Notes: generated from the letters alone by a model not told the origin. Positions 7,914 to 16,019 are shown, counted from the first letter of the stretch. The stretch is 64,000 nt of DNA from Candidatus Woesearchaeota archaeon (GCA_018668595.1 JABJCP010000035.1:248001-312000); one strand, 5' to 3'. Made by a program: numbers and translations.

Positions 7914-8095
7914 GCAGCACTACCTTGGCATACAGTTGAATTAGTTTACTAATTCAATTGTGTTAAAACGCAGTTTTGATTCTGTCAGCGACGAGCATAG
8001 CGAGAAGCTGATTTATTGTGATAAAACGGCTGATTCATGCAAGCCGTTTTAGTTATTTCAAATTCATAGAATTTGATGAATTGCCGTAGTGCTGC
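7914..8095 (+). ncRNA. Structured RNA element, copy 1 of 3
   Basis: A 182-base element with a closing stem: GCAGCACTAC-ctt-GGCA (7914-7930) pairs with TGCC-GTAGTGCTGC (8082-8095). Inside are five hairpins: 7936-7957 (TTGAATTAG/CTAATTCAA), 7963-7979 (TTAAAAC/GTTTTGA), 7985-8011 (TCAGC/GCTGA around a GA-rich loop with GC-ATA-GC), 8023-8050 (AAAACGGCT/AGCCGTTTT with loop GATTCATGCA) and 8059-8075 (CAAATTC-ATA-GAATTTG). Two further copies share the architecture with compensatory base changes. Plus strand is preferred because of the GA-rich internal loop and position after a plus-strand gene; strand is not proven. Function unknown. Confidence 0.75.
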
Positions 8096-8388
8096 AAAAA
8101 ATAAGTAGTCAAGTAGATCTATATTTCTAAAAAATAAGTCTCACAACATCTCATCAAAACCTAAATCTTTCCATCAAAAATAAACTAAAACATTCAATCA
8201 AAAACTAAATTCTATAAACACTACAAATTAAGAAATAATCCAAACACATTGTCGACAAAACACCAATTCAACACAATCAAATAATAAAATAAATATTATC
8301 CAATAACAAAGTAGAAATAAAACAAACATGAATAATTAAAATAAAAACAATTGTCGAAATAATACAAACAGAAAAATATCAAATTTAA
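8096..8388 (+). other. Intergenic, G-poor
   Basis: No gene is visible. The region is almost free of G on this strand and contains one clear and one degenerate copy of the interspersed repeat. It separates the RNA element from a convergent ATPase gene. Confidence 0.5.
8184..8223 (+). repeat. Interspersed intergenic repeat, copy 7
   Basis: ACTAAAACATTCAATCAAAA then ACTAAATTCTATAAACACTA. A weaker copy (CTAAATCTTTCCATCAAAAA) sits immediately before it at about 8160. Confidence 0.55.
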
Positions 8389-9564
8389 TCAAACTTGTTT
8401 TGTTTCAAAAAAGTGAGTGTTAAAAAACTCGGAGCCTTTGGCCATAATTTTCTTTTTTCCTTTTACAGATTCAAATACTTTTTTTTGCTTAGTGGTTAAT
8501 TCAGAATTATACTTTGCTTCAATTAAATATTCTTTAGTGATAAAATCTATTTCAGTTAAATTTTCAATAAAATAACTAGGATTAAGATGTTTAATTTTCA
8601 GAAATACTAAGTTTTCATAACTAGCACCTAAATCTCTAAATCCTGTAATCATATTTTTAATGCCGACATCCCCTATATATATTTTCTTTGGAGCGGTAGT
8701 TTGCTGATTGTGAGATTTTGCAAATTTGTCGACGGTGTAAAACAAATATGCTTTTTCAAAATAATTTACAAATCGTTTAATAGAATCCACTGAAATATGG
8801 AGAATTCTAGAAAGTTTATTATAACTTATTATTTTACCTGCGCGCTCACATAAAAGCACAAACAATTCTTTAATAATTTTTTCATTTGTAATTTTATAGT
8901 TTACTATTATATCTTTGTAGATTATACTTTGAACTAATTCATTTAAATATTCTTTATCTTCTGTAATAACATATTGTGGAATTCCTCCAATTTTCAGATA
9001 ATCTTTAAAATATGATTCTTTAAGTTCTTGATCTGCTTTTGAAATTTTGATTTTTTTGAAATCTAAAAATTCTTGGAATGTTAAAGGCATTACTTCGATT
9101 GTTTTTGTTCGTCCAGTTAACAAAGAACTTTTATCTCTCATTAACGTTGCAATGGAGGAAGAACATATCACTTTAATATTTTCTGAGTCATAGATGCTTT
9201 TCAGTTCTTGTTCAAATTCATCTTTGGCAGTTACTTCATCAAGAATTAAATAAAAAAAATCCTTAACAGATTTTTTATGAATTTCCCTGTATTTTTCAAT
9301 TATCTGATGAATGTTAAAGTTCAAGAGTTTAAATGTATCAAGACTAACATAGCATATATCTGTTGGTTCGGTATTTTCTAATAATTTTGAGATTATTTGT
9401 TTAAGAATTGTTGTTTTTCCAATTCTGCGAAGTCCTGTAAGAAATATAATTTCTTTTGAATCTAAATTGCTTATTATTTTTTCTACGTAAAATTCTCGTT
9501 TAATGCTACTCTCTTCAAATTTTGATTCCCACCAAGCGTTTTGTTTAAAGAGTTCTGATTCCAT
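8389..9564 (-). CDS. AAA-type ATPase (AAA_14 plus DUF4143 type)
   Basis: A 391-residue protein with Walker A GLRRIGKT at residues 44-51 and Walker B FFYLILDEV. Sensor-like segment ICSSSIATLM and TGRTKTIEVMPLTFQEFL follow, typical of the archaeal/bacterial AAA_14-DUF4143 family. The C-terminal part (YIGDVGIKNM, then IDFITKEYLIEAKYN) matches DUF4143, including its nuclease-like ID--EAKY. Start ATG 9564 is chosen because a TATA box TTTATAAA lies about 26 bases upstream, consistent with a leaderless mRNA. Cellular role of this family is not settled. Confidence 0.85.
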   Translation of the reverse strand: MESELFKQNAWWESKFEESSIKREFYVEKIISNLDSKEIIFLTGLRRIGKTTILKQIISKLLENTEPTDICYVSLDTFKLLNFNIHQIIEKYREIHKKSVKDFFYLILDEVTAKDEFEQELKSIYDSENIKVICSSSIATLMRDKSSLLTGRTKTIEVMPLTFQEFLDFKKIKISKADQELKESYFKDYLKIGGIPQYVITEDKEYLNELVQSIIYKDIIVNYKITNEKIIKELFVLLCERAGKIISYNKLSRILHISVDSIKRFVNYFEKAYLFYTVDKFAKSHNQQTTAPKKIYIGDVGIKNMITGFRDLGASYENLVFLKIKHLNPSYFIENLTEIDFITKEYLIEAKYNSELTTKQKKVFESVKGKKKIMAKGSEFFNTHFFETKQV

Positions 9565-9586
9565 ATGACACAAAAAGTTAAACTAG

Positions 9587-9594
9587 TTTATAAA
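9587..9594 (-). promoter_or_regulatory. TATA box of the ATPase gene
   Basis: TTTATAAA centred 26 bases upstream of ATG 9564, implying transcription starts at or next to the start codon. Confidence 0.6.
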
Positions 9595-9597
9595 CTT

Positions 9598-9644
9598 TAC
9601 GATATAATAGTACAAATTATGAATTTTTGTACGATGTCATCGTA
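9598..9644. promoter_or_regulatory. Nested inverted repeat upstream of the ATPase promoter
   Basis: Outer arms TACGAT/ATCGTA (9598-9603 and 9639-9644) enclose inner arms GTACAAA/TTTGTAC (9610-9616 and 9626-9632). It lies directly upstream of the TATA box, where an activator or repressor could bind. Confidence 0.4.
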
Positions 9645-9712
9645 TAGTTTTTAAATAAGACTATGTTTTTAAATTTAATAATTTATTTAATATTTCAAAA
9701 GAAAAGTGAAGA

Positions 9713-10249
9713 TTAGCTAAGATTTTTCCCAACAATTATTCCGCTAGTCCCATCAGCATAAAATCTTGGAACTAATACCAAATCTTTAAAATTGAATTTT
9801 TTAAGTAAATGGTATGATTCTCCGTTTACACCTTTCCAACAAGTTGCATAAGTTTGTTTAGAATCTGTTTTTTTTATATCTTCTAAAATTCGATTAACTA
9901 ATTCAACGCCTATTCCTTTTTTTCTATAATCTTTTTTTACTGCGAGCATTTCAATAGCTTTTGCATTTTCTTCATACTTAAAGTCTGAATAAAATGCTGT
10001 TGAATCTTCATAAAGAAGTCTTTCTAAATCAGGAATTGTTCGATAAAGTCCAAAACCAACAGGAACATTATTCTCATAAGCCATCACAACTCCAGTTCCA
10101 GGATTATTTAACCAAGGAAGAATTATTGGAAGATATTCTGCTTTAGATTCACGACCATTAGGGCCTTTGAATAATTCAAATGCTAAATCTAGAACAAACT
10201 CGGGGTCAGATTCGTTTTTGAATGCATTAGATATTAACTCTATTGCCAT
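9713..10249 (-). CDS. GNAT family N-acetyltransferase
   Basis: A 178-residue protein. AIEMLAVKKDYRKKGIGVEL is the acetyl-CoA binding motif A of GNAT enzymes (R-x-x-G-x-G type loop, here YRKKGIG). The preceding strand NNVPVGFGLYRTI and the C-terminal LKKFNFKDLVLVPRFYADG fit the fold. Substrate is unknown. TATA-like CTTTAAATAG lies about 25 bases upstream on the minus strand, so the mRNA may be leaderless. It is divergent from the caspase-like gene, with a 22-base palindrome between them. Confidence 0.8.
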   Translation of the reverse strand: MAIELISNAFKNESDPEFVLDLAFELFKGPNGRESKAEYLPIILPWLNNPGTGVVMAYENNVPVGFGLYRTIPDLERLLYEDSTAFYSDFKYEENAKAIEMLAVKKDYRKKGIGVELVNRILEDIKKTDSKQTYATCWKGVNGESYHLLKKFNFKDLVLVPRFYADGTSGIIVGKNLS

Positions 10250-10291
10250 AATCGTGTAGATTTAGAAGGTGCTATTTAAAGTTTATTATTA

Positions 10292-10313
10292 TTAACCACT
10301 ACCAAGTGGTTAA
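10292..10313. promoter_or_regulatory. Palindrome between divergent promoters
   Basis: TTAACCACT-acca-AGTGGTTAA, perfect nine-base arms, between the acetyltransferase and caspase-like genes. The 11-mer TTAACCACTAC also occurs twice near the Fic promoter at 34.5 kb. Confidence 0.5.
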
Positions 10314-10380
10314 AAAGCGAAAGATTTATAAATAGTAATCAGTTTAGAAGCTCTAAATATTAAATTTGTGTTGAGATAAA

Positions 10381-12501
10381 ATGGCGAAAAAATTAAAAGA
10401 AGATTTATCGAAATCATTAGACCAGAGATTAAAAGATGAGCTTAATTTTTCTGATAAAGATGTTGATTCCTTTAAATCTGCTCGTTTTTCTTTACGTGCA
10501 GATCAACCTTCAAAAAAATTAGAGTTAATTGAACAAAATCCTGATTTATTGTTTAAGTATGTTCGGGTTTGTAAGGATCTATTTCCTAAATACTACTTCT
10601 ACTTGGGTGGATTAACTGCAATTTGGAAATGTCCAATTGATTTTTATGAAAAATTAGATACTCTTACAGAAATCTTAGATCATATTAGTGCAAAGCCAGA
10701 ATATGCTTCTACAGATTGGCTTACATCAGGTTTCAACCATCTATTTGAAAACAAAAAACTTTATACTAAATTAAAACAAAACAAAAAATATGTTTTAGAA
10801 TTATTTGAACGTTTTGGTTTAGCAGCAGTAAGTTTACTTCAGTTACCTAACCGAGAAGTTTTGAAATTTACTGATGAATTCGAAGAAATTTGTAAATATG
10901 TAAAATCTGATTCAAAAAAATCATTAGATTGTATCAATAAACGTAGAGATTTTATTAATTCTCAAAATTTATCTTATATTATTGAATTTGCAAAAAGTAT
11001 TGAAGGAGATGAAACTTACTCTTTGAGCGGCGCATTTACTTTATCTGCACTTGGAAAATTTGATATTGGCGAAAAAAAATCTTGGGAACTTTTAAAAAAA
11101 TATAGGAGTGGTATGTGGGGTTTGCTTAATGGTTTAGATGAAGTTAAATTATCTAAATACAATCAAAGACCAGATTGTTTTTTTAAATTTGAAGAAACGT
11201 ATGGTTGGATAACGGATATAATTTTAGATTTTTCATCACGTAAAAATTTTGATTTCGTTATTAATCAATTAAATACATATAATTTTCTTGAGTGGTTTGA
11301 AAAACCTAGTTATTTATTGAGATGCATTCCTGAATCTTCAGTAGATTTAGAAACAATTAATAAACTCCCTGATGAGTTTTTGAATGCGAATCCAGAACAC
11401 ACATTGGATTTATTCAAGCGTTATGGTTGTGCTGTTTTTTCTGTTCTTGAAAAAGAATTTAAAAATCCTGGCTTTGAAAAAAAGCATAGATCGTTTATTG
11501 AAAAAGTGAGTGAGTATGATCCTGAAGGTGATTGGTTAAGAACTATTGATGTTGATTTGATTGAGTCTCGACCAGAATTTGTATTAGAATTAGCAAAACA
11601 TGCGAAATATTGTACGCATAATGTTTTTGAATTATTCGGGTATATAGATCAGAAGATGCTTGAGTCTATATTAAATTCAGAAGAAGACATTCTTAAAATT
11701 GCAAAGTTGGCAGGAGTTGGTGCTGCAGGAGCAATTCATAGATATCATGATGAATTAAACAATCCCAAACTAGTAAAAAAAAGATTAAAAGTTTGTGAAA
11801 AAAATAAAGAATTATTTGGCATTACTCATTTTGGTCGTTATGAACCAGAAACTTTAGAAGAAAATCTACAAAATTTAGAAACTCCTAATGATGGTTCTAA
11901 ACCTATTTGTTTGTCTATTCTTAATCAGTACGATTGGAATACTGCATTTGAAACTAATAAAGTGATTGGTAAGTTAGGAAGATTTAGCAAAGGATACAGA
12001 TTTGTAAATTATGAAACTGATAATTCTCCTGATATTTTTAGAATAATTAAAGAAACTTATGAGCGAGAAGGAGAAATTTCAGTATTGCTTTTAGGCGGAC
12101 ATGGAACTTCTGTCTCAATGTGTTATGGGCATAGCCTTTATACAGATAATTTGCATTCCAGCGATGACATAATTGATTCAGGCCAAGGAGAAAAATATTT
12201 TTCAGTTTTAGATCAAGAAAAATTAGCAGAATTAGAATATTGTTTTGCTCCTGACGCAAAGATTGTTTTAATGGGTTGCAGTAATGCGAAAAAAAACTAT
12301 TGGTCAAATGAAGATAATTTAATGAAATCAGTTTCAAAAGCACTTCCTGGAAGAAGAGTTTATGCACCCAAAGAAGATTGTAATGTTATAAATCCAAAAT
12401 TCTACAAAACAGGATTACTCAAAACTGTTCAATTTCAATGGTGGGATGACATGGAAGGAAAATCAATAAGAAATCTTTCAGCTTCAATTTGTCAGAGATG
12501 A
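10381..12501 (+). CDS. Caspase-like (clan CD) cysteine peptidase with long helical N-terminal region
   Basis: A 706-residue protein. Near the C-terminus, ISVLLLGGHGT (His574) and KIVLMGCSNAK (Cys633), 59 residues apart, form the His-Gly/Cys dyad of the caspase/CHAT/gingipain clan, each preceded by a hydrophobic strand. Residues ~1-500 are a leucine-rich helical array with recurring 'P--L-LFKRYG', 'PEFVLELAKHA' and 'KKYVLELFERFG' segments, likely alpha-solenoid repeats that could sense a partner. No signal peptide is visible, so it is probably cytosolic. In other prokaryotes such proteases are often defence or cell-death effectors. Here an integrase remnant and an AbiE toxin-antitoxin pair follow. 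The peptidase call is well supported; the role is inferred. Confidence 0.75.
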   Translation: MAKKLKEDLSKSLDQRLKDELNFSDKDVDSFKSARFSLRADQPSKKLELIEQNPDLLFKYVRVCKDLFPKYYFYLGGLTAIWKCPIDFYEKLDTLTEILDHISAKPEYASTDWLTSGFNHLFENKKLYTKLKQNKKYVLELFERFGLAAVSLLQLPNREVLKFTDEFEEICKYVKSDSKKSLDCINKRRDFINSQNLSYIIEFAKSIEGDETYSLSGAFTLSALGKFDIGEKKSWELLKKYRSGMWGLLNGLDEVKLSKYNQRPDCFFKFEETYGWITDIILDFSSRKNFDFVINQLNTYNFLEWFEKPSYLLRCIPESSVDLETINKLPDEFLNANPEHTLDLFKRYGCAVFSVLEKEFKNPGFEKKHRSFIEKVSEYDPEGDWLRTIDVDLIESRPEFVLELAKHAKYCTHNVFELFGYIDQKMLESILNSEEDILKIAKLAGVGAAGAIHRYHDELNNPKLVKKRLKVCEKNKELFGITHFGRYEPETLEENLQNLETPNDGSKPICLSILNQYDWNTAFETNKVIGKLGRFSKGYRFVNYETDNSPDIFRIIKETYEREGEISVLLLGGHGTSVSMCYGHSLYTDNLHSSDDIIDSGQGEKYFSVLDQEKLAELEYCFAPDAKIVLMGCSNAKKNYWSNEDNLMKSVSKALPGRRVYAPKEDCNVINPKFYKTGLLKTVQFQWWDDMEGKSIRNLSASICQR

Positions 12502-12509
12502 TTAGCTTA

Positions 12510-12721
12510 CAGTTTTTACATTTTAAGATATAATTACGCAACATGTAGTTTGGAGCAAGGTGTTGATTTGTATTATATTCAACGAATTCTTGGGCATACT
12601 GGTGTGACCATTTACAAATGTTAAAGCTAAATTTGTTAGTGGTAAGTTGAGCAGAGATGAATTTAAAGAGAAGTATTTGTTGTTAAATAGTCTTGAAAGT
12701 GTTAATTGTGGTGTTTTTTAA
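12510..12721 (+). pseudogene. Remnant of a tyrosine recombinase C-terminus
   Basis: Reading from about 12510 gives ILRYNYATCSLEQGVDLYYI then QRILGHTGVT, matching the C-terminal catalytic block of Xer-type integrases (HxLRHSYATHLLE-G-D---IQ-LLGH). Both the expected His-x-x-Arg and the Tyr region are damaged: the HSYATH stretch reads NYATCS, and the frame shifts near 12612, after which TNVKAKFVSGKLSRDEF continues in another frame to a stop at 12721. No N-terminal part is present. It marks an old mobile-element or integration event. Confidence 0.7.
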
Positions 12722-12773
12722 CGAAACATTTTTATATTATAAGGTGTCAATAAGTATCACTTTATGATTTAAA

Positions 12774-13403
12774 ATGAAATATGGATTATTAGTGAAAAAA
12801 TTGAATTTAATTGATAAGAATATTATTGTGTCTGATGATTTGAAGAGCTATTGCTCTATTTTAAAGATGGAGTATCTTGATGCTATTAAATATTTAATTA
12901 GGCATAAGTATCTTCATCGCATTATGAGGGGAATTTTTTATAATCCTTCAATTAGAGAGCGAAAGATGGGTGGGTTTGATATTACTTATAGAGAAGCAAT
13001 TGTTAAGGCTTTGGAAATTAAAGGGGTAAATGATTGGTATTTTGGGCTTGAAACTGCACTTAAACTTAACAATCTCACACACGAATTTTTTGTTGTTGAT
13101 TACATTCTAAATGATAAAATTAGTAGACGTAAGTCTTTAGAAGTTTTTGGTAACAAAATAAAATTTGTTAAAGTTAAACCCAAACTTTGTAAGTTAGGTA
13201 TTAAAAAGTTGAAGTATATGAAATTTTCTGATGTTGAGAAAACTATTCTTGATTTTGTTTATTTGTTAAAATACAGGGGTTTTTCTGATGCTATTGTAAA
13301 AAATAAAATTATTGATTATTTAGAATTTGCTTCGAAAGAAAAATTATTAAGTTATTCAAAAAAATATAATAAAAAAGTCGAAGAGTTTGTGAGGTCACTG
13401 TGA
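12774..13403 (+). CDS. abiEi: AbiEi-type antitoxin/transcriptional regulator
   Basis: A 209-residue protein with an N-terminal winged-helix region: LKMEYLDAIKYLIRHKYLHR then IMRGIFYNP, the typical AbiEi pattern. The middle part ITYREAIVKALEIKG then NDWYFGLETALKLNN and SDVEKTILDFVYLL match the AbiEi C-terminal domain. It is the antitoxin and probable autorepressor of a type IV toxin-antitoxin pair. Its stop overlaps the toxin start by four bases (GTGA). A TATA-like TTTTTATATTATAA lies at about 12729. Confidence 0.8.
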   Translation: MKYGLLVKKLNLIDKNIIVSDDLKSYCSILKMEYLDAIKYLIRHKYLHRIMRGIFYNPSIRERKMGGFDITYREAIVKALEIKGVNDWYFGLETALKLNNLTHEFFVVDYILNDKISRRKSLEVFGNKIKFVKVKPKLCKLGIKKLKYMKFSDVEKTILDFVYLLKYRGFSDAIVKNKIIDYLEFASKEKLLSYSKKYNKKVEEFVRSL

Positions 13404-14308
13404 AAGATTTAATTATTTATTTGGCAGATACTTTAAAGATTAAGAATCATTTACTATTAGAAAAAGATATTCTTCTTCACAGAATTTTAATTAGATTAAT
13501 GAATACTTCTTTTAAAGAAAATTATGCTTTTAAAGGAGGGACTTGCCTTACCAAGTGCTATCTTGGTTATTATCGTTTCTCAGAAGATTTAGATTTTACT
13601 TTTATTCATCAAAATGAGTTTGAAGGGTTTAGCCAAAAAAAGTTAAGAAAAATATTATCTAAAAAAATCAATAAAGTTTTAGAACAGCTTGTTCTTCTAG
13701 CTAAAGATTTGAAACTTGATTTCAAATTAGACAAGTCAGATTCAAGATATGTGGTGCTTGGTGGTAACAATAAATTTGTAACATTTAAATTATGGTATAA
13801 ACCAGTAGTTGGAGTTAAAGAAGAGTTCATAAAAGTTCAAATAAACTATTATGAATTAATTATTAATAATATTGTTAAAATGCAAGCCCATAGTTTATTT
13901 TCTTCAATACCTAAAAACGAAATTGAACTGCTTCAACCAGAGCATGTTGATTTAATAGATGACGTTGAACTTATGGCTTATTCTTTGAACGAGATTTTTC
14001 TTGAAAAAATAAGAGCTATTCTTACAAGGAGAGGAACAAAAAGCAGAGATTATATTGATTTGTATTTGATAACAGAAAAAATAAATGTTAATTTTGAGAA
14101 AGAAGAAGAAAATATTTTAAGAAAGATTAAATTTATGTTGGTTTATGATAAGTATCTGCAAAATTTGTCTGTTATTAATCCTGAGAATTTAATTCTTGGC
14201 GAAGAAGAAAATCTTCTTTTAGAACCGCTTGATAAAAATTTTGAAAAATTCTTGCCTAGTTTTTTTGAATATTTAAAACAATTAGAAGAAAAATTAAATG
14301 CTAAATAG
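13400..14308 (+). CDS. abiEii: AbiEii-type nucleotidyltransferase toxin
   Basis: A 302-residue protein starting at GTG 13400, overlapping the AbiEi stop by four bases. FKGGTCLTKCYLGYYRFSED then LDFTF is the GG-(T/S)...S-DLDF nucleotidyltransferase motif of AbiEii toxins. ELMAYSLNEIFLEKIRAILT then RRGTKSRDYIDLYLI matches the downstream conserved helix with the R-RDYIDL segment. Toxins of this family add nucleotides to RNA, for example the 3' end of tRNAs in studied homologs; the target here is unknown. All key motifs look intact. Confidence 0.85.
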   Translation: MKDLIIYLADTLKIKNHLLLEKDILLHRILIRLMNTSFKENYAFKGGTCLTKCYLGYYRFSEDLDFTFIHQNEFEGFSQKKLRKILSKKINKVLEQLVLLAKDLKLDFKLDKSDSRYVVLGGNNKFVTFKLWYKPVVGVKEEFIKVQINYYELIINNIVKMQAHSLFSSIPKNEIELLQPEHVDLIDDVELMAYSLNEIFLEKIRAILTRRGTKSRDYIDLYLITEKINVNFEKEEENILRKIKFMLVYDKYLQNLSVINPENLILGEEENLLLEPLDKNFEKFLPSFFEYLKQLEEKLNAK

Positions 14309-14411
14309 TGAACAATTGTTTACTGTAGAGTATTTTTTTTGGGTAACTGTGTTGGCAACTATTCATTATCAAAATCAATATTGTCTAAACAAAAAAACAA
14401 ATCTTCCAATT

Positions 14412-14918
14412 TCATTTCTTCAGCATTATCTCAACAACATTCTTCAATTTATTATCTCTAACAGTCAATAAATTTAATCTATCGACCACACATTCAAAAT
14501 CTAATTCATGATTTTGTCGTATTTCTTTTATTGCGCGATTAATCTCGGCTCTAGATTCAAAAACTCCTAATGTCAAATGTGGAATTACTGGGATCTTTTT
14601 CAAATATTTTTTATATTTTGACTTGTAAAATCTTTTATGAATTTTATTAATAACCGACTTACCCTTTCCAACAATTAAATACAAATAATATTCTGTTGGT
14701 GATGCACAAACTCCTCGAAGTCGCATTTCAAACTTACCAATTCCAGAAACTGATTTCTTAATCTGTAATAAAATTTCTTTTTTGGATTCAGAAGAAGGAA
14801 TTGGATAAACAACAGTAACATGAGGTTTAATATTAGCACATCCAGGATCATATTTCCGACGTATCTTTTGAATAGATTTTTGTTTAATCTTGGGAAATAT
14901 TGTTATTGCGTAGATCAT
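14412..14918 (-). CDS. 2H phosphoesterase (2'-5' RNA ligase/LigT family)
   Basis: A 168-residue protein carrying two HxTx motifs, PHVTVVYP (about residue 33) and PHLTLGVF (about residue 113), that form the 2H phosphoesterase active site. Family members act on 2'-5' or cyclic phosphates in RNA or nucleotides. It overlaps the upstream tandem Lrp regulator gene by four bases (ATGA), so the two are co-translated. The link between an Lrp-type regulator and a 2H enzyme is unexplained. Confidence 0.8.
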   Translation of the reverse strand: MIYAITIFPKIKQKSIQKIRRKYDPGCANIKPHVTVVYPIPSSESKKEILLQIKKSVSGIGKFEMRLRGVCASPTEYYLYLIVGKGKSVINKIHKRFYKSKYKKYLKKIPVIPHLTLGVFESRAEINRAIKEIRQNHELDFECVVDRLNLLTVRDNKLKNVVEIMLKK

Positions 14919-15895
14919 TTTATCAACTCTTTTGGGAAGTAATCTATTTTGTATTCATCAAATATTATTATTGATTCATATGTTTTTATAACGTCTGAAA
15001 ACTTTTCTTTTAATTCTAGCAAAACTTCTTTAAACTCTTTTGTATCTTTGACGTGTATGTCGAGCATTAAATTATAATTTCCAATTGTATTTGTCACGTA
15101 ATAAATATTGTCTTGTTCTTTGCAAAAATTAATGAATTCATTTTTTCTTTTTTTATTTGTGAGTTGAAATTGTATCAATAACAGATGCCATTGAAAACCT
15201 AATTTGCTAACATTTATTTTGGGTTTAAAACCTTCTATTATTTGTTCTTTAATTAATTTTTTTAAATTATATCTTACTGTGTGAACTGGAATTTTTGTTT
15301 TTTGCGATATTTGAAATGCATTTAGTCTTGCATTTTGAGAAATTGTTTCAATTATTTTTTTGTCTTGGTTATTTAATTCTACTAGTTTTAATTTTTCAGT
15401 TTGTTTAATTTTATTTGTATTTTTAGTTTTGAGAAATTTATAGTGTATATGTTCTGATGTGATTAAGTTAGTAAACGAATATTCGTGAACATGTTCTCCG
15501 CATAGATCTAATATTTCACTAAGTAGTTCATCAAATTCTGAAATTGATTTTGAGTATGTTAATAGAATTAGATCCCATCTTCCTGTTCCACTAACTAGCC
15601 AACCAACATAATTTAGTTTAGTTAATTTTTTTATTAAGTTTTGTTCTTGTTCTTTGTTTATTTTTTGTAGTTGTAAAAACACATAGTTTGAGTTTAATCC
15701 TAATCGACCTACATTAATTATTGTATAGAAATTGGTTATTATTTTTTTATTAATTAGTTTTTGTATTCTGTAATTAATTACTTGTTTGCTTACGCCTATT
15801 TTATTTGAAATTAGAGTATCTGATTGTCTGGCATCTGCATCTAATTGAGCAAGGAGTTTTCTATCTTTTTCATCTATGTCCAAAATATAAGTCAT
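14915..15895 (-). CDS. Tandem Lrp/AsnC-type transcriptional regulator
   Basis: A 326-residue protein made of two Lrp/AsnC units. Unit one has an HTH (DEKDRKLLAQLDADARQSDT then LISNKIGVSKQVINYRI) and a RAM-like ligand domain. Unit two begins at LNNQDKKIIETISQNARLNA then FQISQKTKIPVHTVRYNLKK and repeats the arrangement. Such double-length Lrp proteins appear again at 63446. No cofactor-binding residues can be assigned by eye. It is the first gene of a two-gene operon with the 2H phosphoesterase. Confidence 0.8.
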   Translation of the reverse strand: MTYILDIDEKDRKLLAQLDADARQSDTLISNKIGVSKQVINYRIQKLINKKIITNFYTIINVGRLGLNSNYVFLQLQKINKEQEQNLIKKLTKLNYVGWLVSGTGRWDLILLTYSKSISEFDELLSEILDLCGEHVHEYSFTNLITSEHIHYKFLKTKNTNKIKQTEKLKLVELNNQDKKIIETISQNARLNAFQISQKTKIPVHTVRYNLKKLIKEQIIEGFKPKINVSKLGFQWHLLLIQFQLTNKKRKNEFINFCKEQDNIYYVTNTIGNYNLMLDIHVKDTKEFKEVLLELKEKFSDVIKTYESIIIFDEYKIDYFPKELIK

Positions 15896-16019
15896 ATTCT
15901 TTATTAAGTAATAAATAGTATATAAATTTTATCATTTTGTCAATTTAATTACTGCAAAATTTTAAATATAGGTATAGTACTATTGAGTAGTATTAAAATT
16001 GAATTGAGGTGAATTGAAT

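Noticed and set aside
7914-8095. Reading the three-copy element as an insertion sequence or MITE
   Set aside because: No open frame, no target-site duplication visible at the three edges, and stems covary between copies instead of being near-identical; mobility is not excluded, but structure is the better explanation.
12047-12367. Minus-strand open frame inside the caspase-like gene
   Set aside because: It is antisense to the conserved peptidase domain and has no recognisable motif.
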